Part shown: positions 1 to 5,114 of the stretch, one piece after another
Numbering within the stretch: position 1 is the stretch's first letter
Layout: the number at the start of each line of letters is the position of its first letter
Program-made: the position numbers and the translations under genes
DNA from: Nitrospinota bacterium
Lineage (GTDB): Bacteria; Nitrospinota; Nitrospinia; UBA9942
Length of the DNA: 5,130 nt
Direction: 5' to 3'
Assembly: GCA_003489165.1 (NCBI GenBank)
Contig: DNJG01000069.1
Location: 1-5,130, forward strand
The notes under the pieces: generated by a model
Told to the model about the DNA's origin: nothing
What the model saw: the letters and a program-made list of their open reading frames with translations, nothing else
Databases searched by the model: none

Positions 1-1
1 T

Positions 2-55
2 AATGCGGAGTTCAAGACCGATACACCCCTACGGGTCATGGCTCAGCCCCGCATT
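2..55 (+). other. Imperfect stem-loop, possible structured RNA end or palindromic repeat
   Basis: An outer 7-bp stem pairs 2-8 (AATGCGG) with 49-55 (CCGCATT). Inside it, 9-10 can pair with 42-43, 12-14 with 39-41 (including one G-U pair), and 16-19 (GACC) with 34-37 (GGTC). The G-U pair works only in plus-strand RNA, which mildly favours a transcript reading rightward. I do not recognise the element as a named RNA family. It could be the 3' part of a non-coding RNA, the 3' UTR of an upstream gene, or an intergenic palindromic repeat. The window edge cuts off the context needed to decide. Confidence 0.4.
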
Positions 56-91
56 CTCCCTGAGCGAAGCGAAGGGAGAATGTTCCTTTTT
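52..91 (+). terminator. Intrinsic terminator of an upstream rightward transcript
   Basis: A perfect 10-bp inverted repeat (CATTCTCCCT at 52-61 and AGGGAGAATG at 73-82) encloses an 11-base loop. It is followed by a T-rich run at 83-91 (TTCCTTTTT). This is the classic stem plus U-tract of a Rho-independent terminator on the plus strand. Its left arm shares bases 52-55 with the preceding stem-loop, so the two foldings compete for those bases. It insulates parA from upstream transcription. Confidence 0.7.
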
Positions 92-177
92 ATGTTTATT
101 CAATATTATGATGGATTATAGAAATTAGGGGGGAGATAGTCAAGAAGAAAGAATCGCAAACTCCGAAGACATTTACT

Positions 178-206
178 TTGTTTTTTAAATTTTGATATGT
201 TATATT
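178..206 (+). promoter_or_regulatory. Predicted sigma70-type promoter of the parAB-bactofilin operon, extended -10
   Basis: A TATATT hexamer at 201-206 (five of six matches to TATAAT) is preceded by TG at 198-199, giving an extended -10 (TGT-TATATT). Seventeen bases upstream lies a weak -35, TTGTTT, at 178-183. Transcription would begin near 213, leaving a leader of about 15 bases before the parA ATG. An alternative pairing of TTTACT (172-177) with TATGTT (196-201) is possible. The region is AT-rich, so chance matches are easy. This is a sequence prediction only. Confidence 0.45.
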
Positions 207-227
207 CAAACTAAATTATTTATCTTT

Positions 228-1001
228 ATGGGCAAGGTTATTTGTATAGCTAATCAAAAAGGGGGGGTAGGAAAAACCACTACTGCAATAAACCTATCTG
301 TCTGTCTCGCTGTTGCTGAAAAAAAGGTTCTTCTTATAGATATAGACCCGCAGGGAAATGCTACAACAGGGTTAGGCATTAAGAATGATAATAGCTCAAA
401 CATATACAATGCATTAATCGGGGATAAACATATTGCAGAGGTAATAACAGCCAGCGGCATTGATAAACTGGATATACTTCCATCAAATATTGACCTCATA
501 GGCGCAGAGATAGAATTGGTAAGTTTTGACCACAGGGAATCAAGGCTGAAAGAAGTCATAAAGGAGATAAAGGAAAATTATGAATTTATAATAATTGACT
601 GTCCCCCCTCTCTCGGATTACTTACATTAAATTCATTAACTGCGGCAGGCTCGGTTCTGATACCACTTCAGTGCGAGTATTATGCACTTGAGGGCTTAAG
701 TCATCTTTTAAATACAATAAAGCTTGTTAAAAGTTCATTGAATCCTGAATTATCTATAGAGGGAATCCTCTTTACCATGTTTGACGGCAGGACAGCAATT
801 TCTTATCAGGTAATGAATGAGGTAAAAGGGCATTTTAATGGAAATGTTTTAAATACTGTAATTCCAAGGAATGTCAGATTAAGCGAGGCGCCAAGCCATG
901 GCAAGCCTATTATCTTTTACGATTGCAAGTCAAAAGGGTCAGATGCCTATATTGATCTGGCAAAGGAGATAATTTTAAATGCAAAGAAGGGCATTGGGTA
1001 A
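228..1001 (+). CDS. parA: Chromosome-partitioning ATPase ParA (Soj family)
   Basis: A 257-residue cytoplasmic ATPase that binds DNA non-specifically in its ATP-bound dimer form. It is released when ParB stimulates hydrolysis, which drives segregation of the origin region. The deviant Walker A motif KGGVGKTT is at residues 11-18, with signature lysine K11 and catalytic lysine K16. The A' motif LLIDIDPQGN (35-44) carries D38 and D40. Walker B FIIIDCPPS (120-128) carries D124. The C-terminal family motif NVRLSEAPSHGKPI is also present. Length is typical of chromosomal ParA. ATG 228 is chosen because MGKVICIANQKGG matches the usual family N-terminus; the in-frame TTG at 192 would add twelve non-family residues. 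No Shine-Dalgarno sequence precedes ATG 228. The end overlaps parB by 23 bases. The neighbouring ParB and absence of an N-terminal HTH argue against a plasmid type Ia ParA or MinD. Confidence 0.96.
   Translation: MGKVICIANQKGGVGKTTTAINLSVCLAVAEKKVLLIDIDPQGNATTGLGIKNDNSSNIYNALIGDKHIAEVITASGIDKLDILPSNIDLIGAEIELVSFDHRESRLKEVIKEIKENYEFIIIDCPPSLGLLTLNSLTAAGSVLIPLQCEYYALEGLSHLLNTIKLVKSSLNPELSIEGILFTMFDGRTAISYQVMNEVKGHFNGNVLNTVIPRNVRLSEAPSHGKPIIFYDCKSKGSDAYIDLAKEIILNAKKGIG
963..968 (+). promoter_or_regulatory. Ribosome binding site of parB inside parA
   Basis: AAGGAG lies ten bases before the parB ATG at 979, within the last codons of parA. It supports ATG 979 and suggests that parB translation can be coupled to that of parA. 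Confidence 0.75.
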
Positions 1002-1815
1002 GGGGCTAAAGGCACTTATTCCGGTTACAGATGAAAAGGTCGGCAGTGCTTTTGAAATAGCGGTTGAAGATGTTCGTCCCAACAGGTATCAGCCAAGAAA
1101 GATTTTTGATGATGTAAAACTCACCGAATTAGTTAATTCCATTAGAGAAAAAGGTGTTGTCCAACCCATAATTGTCCACAAATCAGACAGCGGTTATGAA
1201 TTGATTGCCGGGGAGAGACGATGGAGGGCGGCACAAAAGGCAGGACTAAACAAAATCCCTGCAATTATAAAAGAGGTCAGCAGTGAAGAATCACTGGAAC
1301 TTGCCCTTATTGAAAATATACAGAGGGAAAATTTAAATCCGATTGAAGAGGCGAGGGCATATCACAGACTATCGGATGAATTCTACCAAACTCAGGATGA
1401 TATAGCAAAAAAGGTAGGAAAGGACAGGTCATCTGTTGCAAATTTTCTTAGACTCTTAAAGCTCCCGAAGGAGATTCAGGATAGCATTTCAAATGAAGAA
1501 CTGACAATGGGTCATGCAAGGGCTCTCCTCTCTTTAGATTCTGCCAAGGAACAAATCTCCCTTAAAGACAGGATTGTAAAGAGAAAGATGTCTGTCAGGG
1601 ATGTGGAATCTTATGTAAATAAAAGCAGGGAAACAAAAAAAGAGAGCAGTAAAAAAAGGGTAGATATATTTAAAGACAGGCTTGAGGGGGAATTGCAAAG
1701 GTTCTTTGGGACCGAGGTCAGAATTCTTAAGGGGAGAAATAAAGGAAAGGTTGAAATTACTTTTTATACTGATGAAGATTTGGAAAGGATAATAGATTTG
1801 ATAAAGGGAGAGTGA
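979..1815 (+). CDS. parB: Chromosome-partitioning protein ParB (Spo0J family)
   Basis: A 278-residue parS-binding protein that loads as a CTP-gated clamp, spreads around the origin and stimulates ParA ATPase. The N-terminus MQRRALGKGLKALIP (1-15) carries the LGKGLxALI ParA-interaction segment. The ParB/Srx fold spans roughly 25-115 and includes QPRKIF (38-43), the CTP-binding GERRWRAA motif (78-85) and ENIQRENLNP (112-121). A helix-turn-helix for parS lies at about 137-160 (DDIAKKVGKDRSSVANFLRLL). A lysine-rich linker (around 213-228) leads to the dimerisation domain (229-278). Domain order and length are standard. No parS-like palindrome (GTTTCACGTGAAAC type) was seen in this window, so its binding sites must lie elsewhere. 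Five bases separate it from the bactofilin gene, which implies one operon. Confidence 0.96.
   Translation: MQRRALGKGLKALIPVTDEKVGSAFEIAVEDVRPNRYQPRKIFDDVKLTELVNSIREKGVVQPIIVHKSDSGYELIAGERRWRAAQKAGLNKIPAIIKEVSSEESLELALIENIQRENLNPIEEARAYHRLSDEFYQTQDDIAKKVGKDRSSVANFLRLLKLPKEIQDSISNEELTMGHARALLSLDSAKEQISLKDRIVKRKMSVRDVESYVNKSRETKKESSKKRVDIFKDRLEGELQRFFGTEVRILKGRNKGKVEITFYTDEDLERIIDLIKGE
1806..1810 (+). promoter_or_regulatory. Ribosome binding site deciding the bactofilin start
   Basis: GGGAG lies in the last parB codons, ten bases before ATG 1821. It is too close to the alternative GTG at 1812 (one base), so it favours ATG 1821. Confidence 0.65.
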
Positions 1816-1820
1816 TTTTT

Positions 1821-2237
1821 ATGAACAAGCCACAATTAAAGGAAGAGGTAAAGGCGTTTTTAGGAGAGGGGACGGAATTTAACGGGTTGCTCAGTTTTGA
1901 AGGGACTGTGAGGATTGATGGGAAATTTGAAGGAGAGGTTGTAAGTAAAGATACCCTGATATTGGGTGAGAGTGCGGTAATGAATGCTGAGGTATCAGTC
2001 GGCATAATTATCGTGAGAGGGAAGATTGCAGGAAATATAGTGGCAAGTAAAAAGATAGAAATCCGTTCAGAGGGGGAGGTTATAGGGAATATTAAAACAC
2101 CCCTCCTCTTTATTGAAGAAGGGGCGATATTAGACGGCAAGTGTGAGATGATTAAAAAGGATAAGAAGGTAACCGTCCTTCCAACAAAGGATAACAGCGG
2201 TTCTGAGCCGAAAATGACATCTGCCGTAGCATCTTAA
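1821..2237 (+). CDS. Bactofilin (polymer-forming cytoskeletal protein, DUF583)
   Basis: A 138-residue bactofilin, a small protein that self-assembles without nucleotide into filaments or membrane-associated sheets and scaffolds shape or polarity factors. The core beta-helix repeat domain covers roughly residues 14-110. It begins FLGEGTEFNG (13-22) and contains GTVRIDGKFEGEV (28-40), then repeating turns such as GKIAGNI (67-73) and GEVIGNIKTP (85-94), and ends near EEGAILDGKCEM. The 25 or so residues after that are polar and probably disordered. The short N-terminal tail (MNKPQLKEEVKA) is of the type that contacts membrane in other bactofilins, but this is inferred. There is no signal peptide or transmembrane helix. 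The gene is tightly linked to parAB. In Myxococcus, bactofilins organise ParABS components, and I recall bacM being adjacent to parAB there. ATG 1821 is preferred over GTG 1812 because of the Shine-Dalgarno spacing. Confidence 0.92.
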   Translation: MNKPQLKEEVKAFLGEGTEFNGLLSFEGTVRIDGKFEGEVVSKDTLILGESAVMNAEVSVGIIIVRGKIAGNIVASKKIEIRSEGEVIGNIKTPLLFIEEGAILDGKCEMIKKDKKVTVLPTKDNSGSEPKMTSAVAS

Positions 2238-2279
2238 ACTATTCAAACTGTTTAGTCAGTTTAACCGGCTTGAATGGTT
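2237..2279. terminator. Nested palindrome between convergent operons, possible bidirectional terminator
   Basis: The outer arms 2237-2246 (AACTATTCAA) and 2270-2279 (TTGAATGGTT) pair over 10 bp, with one G-U pair in plus-strand RNA. The inner arms AAACTG (2245-2250) and CAGTTT (2257-2262) form a perfect 6-bp stem that shares two bases with the outer one. It lies exactly between the stop codons of the bactofilin gene and korC, where a shared terminator is expected. There is no good U-tract on either side, so efficiency is doubtful. Confidence 0.4.
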
Positions 2280-2284
2280 ATTAC

Positions 2285-2839
2285 TTATGACAAAGGTTTT
2301 AATTCCCTTGCCCTTTCAAAACCGAGCTGGAGTGCCTTCTTGTTTAAATCCAGAAATGCAGGCGGCACCCTCGCCAGAACAGCCTTTTCAATTGCCTCAT
2401 GGGACACAATCTTTGTCAATTCCACAATCATGCCGAGTGAGATGATGTTTGCAACTATTATCTTTCCAAGCTCATCTCTTGCAACTGTTGATATCGGATA
2501 GCTATAAACCTTATAATTCCCTTTCGGGGCATTTTTTACCTCTGTTGAATCAATGAGAAGGACACCATCTTTCTTGATATCCTTATTATATTTATTGCAT
2601 GCCTCCTGTGTCATGGCAAGCATGGCATCAATACTCGTTGCCTTTGGATAATCTATCTCCTCATCACTTATTATAACCTCACTCCTTGATGCACCTCCTC
2701 TTGATTCAGGACCATAGGACTGGCTCTGGGATGCATTCTTACCATCATAGATAGAGGCTGCCTCTGCTATAATAATACCTGCCAAAATCATCCCCTGGCC
2801 GCCTGAGCCGCTAAATCTCATCTCATATCTGTAACCCAT
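2285..2839 (-). CDS. korC: 2-oxoacid:ferredoxin oxidoreductase, gamma subunit
   Basis: A 184-residue gamma (KorC/PorG-type) subunit of the 2-oxoacid:ferredoxin oxidoreductase encoded together with the two upstream genes. In this family the gamma domain takes part in coenzyme A handling and complex assembly. Visible family motifs are FSGSGGQGMILAGIIIAEAA (9-28) and SYGPESRGGASRSEVIIS (41-58), followed by the DYP segment (63-65). Length is normal for a stand-alone gamma subunit, and there is no iron-sulfur motif. The reading frame is open further upstream to 2878, but ATG 2839 is chosen because MGYRYEMRFSGSGGQG begins as the family does and GGAGG lies just before it. It follows korB after a 63-base gap and is the last gene of the operon. 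The exact oxoacid substrate cannot be read from this subunit. Confidence 0.93.
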   Translation of the reverse strand: MGYRYEMRFSGSGGQGMILAGIIIAEAASIYDGKNASQSQSYGPESRGGASRSEVIISDEEIDYPKATSIDAMLAMTQEACNKYNKDIKKDGVLLIDSTEVKNAPKGNYKVYSYPISTVARDELGKIIVANIISLGMIVELTKIVSHEAIEKAVLARVPPAFLDLNKKALQLGFERARELKPLS

Positions 2840-2843
2840 ACAT

Positions 2844-2848
2844 CCTCC
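2844..2848 (-). promoter_or_regulatory. Ribosome binding site deciding the korC start
   Basis: GGAGG on the minus strand ends four bases before ATG 2839. Spacing is short but usable. Another ATG sits at 2843-2841, but its frame stops after six codons. The site rejects the longer in-frame start at 2878. Confidence 0.7.
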
Positions 2849-2891
2849 ATTAAATAAGATAATAGTAATAAGCAGCATGTGGTAAAAAATC

Positions 2892-2919
2892 CTGCCTACT
2901 GTCTACTGCCTACTGCTTA
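2892..2919. repeat. Heptamer tandem repeat, four copies, across the korB stop
   Basis: Four head-to-tail 7-base units on the plus strand: CTGCCTA (2892-2898), CTGTCTA (2899-2905), CTGCCTA (2906-2912) and CTGCTTA (2913-2919). The second to fourth units encode the last residues (SSRQ) and the TAG stop of KorB on the minus strand; the first lies in the korB-korC gap. Because seven is not a multiple of three, each gain or loss of a unit shifts the frame and could alter the KorB tail. Confidence 0.8.
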
Positions 2920-3784
2920 CTATTTTTCCCCCTGCCTTCTCTATAAGTTTTGCATACCCTTCTGTATATTCGGGTCTCTCCTTCTTGTGCAACACACCCC
3001 TTAATAGTTTCCCCTCAAGTTTTTCAGGGGGGAGGCTGTCCGCCTGTTTAACAGATACAGTCCCCTCTTTTTCTATCTTTTCCATCATATCTGCCGGAGA
3101 CTTGAATTTATTAAACCTTCCGTAGTATGTCGGGCATGAGTCAATTATGTCTATAACGGCAGTCCCCTTATGCATAATTGCCTCGTGAAGAATCTTCTCA
3201 AGCTCGCCGTAATGGTATGCAGTCCCCCTTGCAACAAATGTAGCACCTGCAGCCTCAGCCATCTTGCACACATCAAAAGGAGGGTCAATATTCCCATAAC
3301 GGCTCGTTGTTGCTATCATCCCCGGTAAAGTGGTCGGCGAGAACTGTCCGCTTGTCATACCGTATATAAAGTTATTATAAACCATGATGACTATGTCAAG
3401 ATTTCGCCTGCAGGTATGAATGAAGTGGTTCCCCCCGATTGCAAGTGCATCTCCGTCCCCTGTTGTAACAATAACTTTTAGGTTAGGCTTTGCCATCTTA
3501 AGCCCTGTTGCAAAGGCAAGCGCCCTTCCATGCAATGTGTGGAGTGTATTGAAATTTACATAGCCGGGAGTCCTGCTTGAACAGCCTATGCCTGACACAA
3601 GGGCAAAGTCGTCATTTGGACGACCTGTTTCAGCAATCGCCCTTAACATGCATTTTAAGACTATGCCGTGTCCGCATCCGGGGCACCAGATATGGGGGAG
3701 TTTCCCTTTTCTTATATAATTTGAATAATCAAAAGGCACCGGTTTTTCTTTCTTTTTCTTTTTAGTTGCTGTTACTGTTTCCAT
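2903..3784 (-). CDS. korB: 2-oxoacid:ferredoxin oxidoreductase, beta subunit (TPP and 4Fe-4S)
   Basis: A 293-residue beta subunit that binds thiamine pyrophosphate and the [4Fe-4S] cluster passing electrons from the oxidised 2-oxoacid to ferredoxin. WCPGCGHG (33-40) gives C34 and C37; GIGCS gives C68; DSCPTY gives C217. This four-cysteine layout, including its spacing, agrees with the cluster ligands known in archaeal 2-oxoacid:ferredoxin oxidoreductase beta subunits. The TPP/Mg motif runs from GDGDALAIGGNH (109-120) to YNN (136-138), followed by IYGMTSGQFSPTT (140-152). The lysine-rich N-terminus (residues 8-14) and the last four residues, encoded in a tandem repeat, lie outside the conserved fold. 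GGAGG seven bases before ATG 3784 supports the start. It follows korA after 14 bases. 2-Oxoglutarate is a reasonable substrate guess; pyruvate or branched-chain oxoacids are not excluded. Confidence 0.94.
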   Translation of the reverse strand: METVTATKKKKKEKPVPFDYSNYIRKGKLPHIWCPGCGHGIVLKCMLRAIAETGRPNDDFALVSGIGCSSRTPGYVNFNTLHTLHGRALAFATGLKMAKPNLKVIVTTGDGDALAIGGNHFIHTCRRNLDIVIMVYNNFIYGMTSGQFSPTTLPGMIATTSRYGNIDPPFDVCKMAEAAGATFVARGTAYHYGELEKILHEAIMHKGTAVIDIIDSCPTYYGRFNKFKSPADMMEKIEKEGTVSVKQADSLPPEKLEGKLLRGVLHKKERPEYTEGYAKLIEKAGGKIVSSRQ

Positions 3785-3791
3785 TTTATTA

Positions 3792-3796
3792 CCTCC
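3792..3796 (-). promoter_or_regulatory. Ribosome binding site of korB
   Basis: GGAGG on the minus strand lies in the 14-base korA-korB gap, seven bases before ATG 3784. Spacing is near ideal. Confidence 0.8.
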
Positions 3797-3798
3797 AG

Positions 3799-4935
3799 TT
3801 ATGCAAACTTTTCAATCTCTTCTATAATCTGATTGGGATGTATTGCCTCTGTATCCACCTTGAAGATTCCCTTTACTTCACACTGCCCCCGTGATGCCCT
3901 CTCAACCTCATAATAGACCTGCCCCAGATTCATCTCAGGGACAAGGATTGCCTTAACCTGTTTTGCTAACTTATTGACTGCCTTATCAGGGAATGGCCAT
4001 ATAGTCTTTGGTCTCAGAAGCCCTGCCTTTACCCCTTTTTTCCTCATCTCTTTTACTGCAAATTTAGCAGACTTTGAGGATACACCATAGGCAACCACAC
4101 CTATCTCTGCATCATCAAGATAATACTCTTCGTTTATGCAGATTTTATCTACATTTTTATTTATCTTATTTACAATCCTCTCGTTAGCCTCTCCTATTAA
4201 CTTCGTGTTATTTGTAGGGAAGCCGTCCTCCGCATGGTATAAGCCTGTTACATGAAATTTATAACCCTCTCCGTATGCGGCAAGCGGCGCAATAGTGCCA
4301 TTACTCTGTGCATAGGGTTTATACTCCTCAGGCTTGCATGTCGGCTTCTTCCTCTCTATAACCTCTACCTCGCCCGGCTCAGGGAGTGTAATTGCCTCTC
4401 TCATGTGTCCTATGATTTCATCATATAGGACAATAACCGGCGTCCTGTATATTTCAGCGAGATTAAATGCCCTTACTGTCTCGTAGAAAATTTCCTGAAC
4501 TGTTGCAGGTGTTAAGACCACCGACGGATGGTCGCCATGTGTCCCCCACTTTGCCTGCATAACATCAGACTGGCTCGGTCCTGTCGGAAAACCGGTAGAG
4601 GGACCGCTCCTCATTACATTAATAATCACGCATGGGATCTCTGCTATACAGGCAAAACCGAGCCCCTCCTGCATCAGGGAAAAACCAGGACCGCTTGTAG
4701 CGGTCAGTGACTTTGCCCCGCCAAGCGAGGCACCGATGATAGCACAGATTGAGGCAATCTCATCCTCCATCTGCATAAAGACCCCGCCTATTTTTGGAAG
4801 CCTTACGGAAAGAATCTCCGCAACCTCTGTTGAAGGAGTTATAGGATAACCGGCATAGAACCTGCTGCCTGCGTATAAGGCACCTTCACTGCATGCCTCA
4901 TTACCCTGCATAAATTTTTTCTTTTTATCAGACAT
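3799..4935 (-). CDS. korA: 2-oxoacid:ferredoxin oxidoreductase, alpha subunit
   Basis: A 378-residue alpha subunit carrying the pyrimidine-side TPP-binding domain and the transketolase C-terminal-like domain of the oxidoreductase. Visible motifs are GNEACSEGALYAG (11-23), YAGYPITPSTEVAE (27-40), MEDEIAS (56-62), TATSGPGFSLM (78-88) and RSGPSTGFPT (109-118). The C-terminal domain (about 275-378) contains GLLRPKTIWPFP (305-316). No gamma domain is fused at the N-terminus and no ferredoxin domain is present, so this is the separate-subunit KorA type of usual length. ATG 4935 is preferred over ATG 4947 because GGAGG lies five bases before 4935, while ATG 4947 overlaps that site. It is the first gene of the kor operon. 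2-Oxoglutarate is the likeliest substrate given the KorA-like form, but this is inferred. Confidence 0.94.
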   Translation of the reverse strand: MSDKKKKFMQGNEACSEGALYAGSRFYAGYPITPSTEVAEILSVRLPKIGGVFMQMEDEIASICAIIGASLGGAKSLTATSGPGFSLMQEGLGFACIAEIPCVIINVMRSGPSTGFPTGPSQSDVMQAKWGTHGDHPSVVLTPATVQEIFYETVRAFNLAEIYRTPVIVLYDEIIGHMREAITLPEPGEVEVIERKKPTCKPEEYKPYAQSNGTIAPLAAYGEGYKFHVTGLYHAEDGFPTNNTKLIGEANERIVNKINKNVDKICINEEYYLDDAEIGVVAYGVSSKSAKFAVKEMRKKGVKAGLLRPKTIWPFPDKAVNKLAKQVKAILVPEMNLGQVYYEVERASRGQCEVKGIFKVDTEAIHPNQIIEEIEKFA

Positions 4936-4940
4936 AATTA

Positions 4941-4945
4941 CCTCC
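4941..4945 (-). promoter_or_regulatory. Ribosome binding site deciding the korA start
   Basis: GGAGG on the minus strand is five bases before ATG 4935 and overlaps the alternative ATG at 4947. It therefore selects the shorter protein beginning MSDKKKKF. Confidence 0.8.
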
Positions 4946-4950
4946 ATTTT

Positions 4951-5114
4951 TTAGCCACAGACTTACACAGACTTTTTTATGTATATGAAATTATAAAATT
5001 AACCACTGATAGAATAAAGATTAAAGTTTTTATCTGCGTTAATCTGTGTCCATCTGTGGTTTTATTAAGTTTTTTGTCCTTTTCTTCTTTTAATCAGTGA
5101 GAGTCCGTGGCTAA
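4951..5114. repeat. Non-coding palindromic repeat (MITE-like) upstream of korA
   Basis: A 164-base element with no supportable ORF. Its ends form an inverted repeat: TTAGCCACAGACTTACACAG (4951-4970) matches the reverse complement of 5095-5114 at 16 of 20 positions. Internal complementary pieces are 4955-4971 with 5043-5059 (14 of 17), AACCAC (5001-5006) with GTGGTT (5056-5061), CACTGAT (5004-5010) with ATCAGTG (5093-5099), and AGATTAA (5018-5024) with TTAATCT (5039-5045). The CCACAGA / TCTGTGG words resemble intergenic repeats I recall from many environmental bacterial genomes, but I cannot verify this here. No target-site duplication is evident. It ends six bases before the korA ribosome binding site. 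Confidence 0.65.
4990..5018 (-). promoter_or_regulatory. Candidate promoter of the kor operon, inside the palindromic repeat
   Basis: On the minus strand a perfect TATAAT lies at 4995-4990. Seventeen bases upstream is a weak -35, TTTATT (5018-5013; three of six matches to TTGACA). Transcription would start near 4983, giving a leader of about 48 bases that contains one arm of the repeat and the GGAGG of korA. The sequence is AT-rich, so the match could be chance. An upstream promoter beyond the window is also possible. Confidence 0.45.

Noticed and set aside
1..60. Possible tRNA, tmRNA or group II intron fragment suggested by GAGTTCAAGACC
   Set aside because: The TTC-containing loop lacks the surrounding T-arm pairing, there is no acceptor stem or CCA, and no domain V hairpin is present.
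108..128. Six-codon ORF (MMDYRN) as a leader peptide, and the G-rich AGGGGGGAG at 127-135 as a ribosome binding site
   Set aside because: The short ORF has no ribosome binding site, and no ATG, GTG or TTG lies at a usable distance after the G-rich run. Chance is sufficient.
192..227. Upstream extension of parA from TTG 192
   Set aside because: The twelve extra residues do not resemble ParA N-termini, no ribosome binding site precedes TTG, and the stretch overlaps the predicted -10.
254..559. Open frame of about 101 codons on the minus strand inside parA
   Set aside because: It is antisense to the conserved Walker motifs of parA and shows no family features. It is a shadow of the real gene.
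1757..2140. Open frame of about 127 codons on the minus strand across the parB end and the bactofilin gene
   Set aside because: It lies opposite a clear bactofilin frame and has low-complexity composition typical of an antisense shadow.
2274..2501. Open frame of about 75 codons on the plus strand
   Set aside because: It is antisense to the korC 3' half, begins inside the intergenic palindrome, and has no ribosome binding site.
3577..3765. Open frame of about 62 codons on the plus strand
   Set aside because: It is antisense to the conserved cysteine region of korB; its end simply mirrors the lysine codons of the KorB N-terminus.
4528..4710. Open frame of about 60 codons on the plus strand
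   Set aside because: It is antisense to the most conserved part of korA and has no supporting features.
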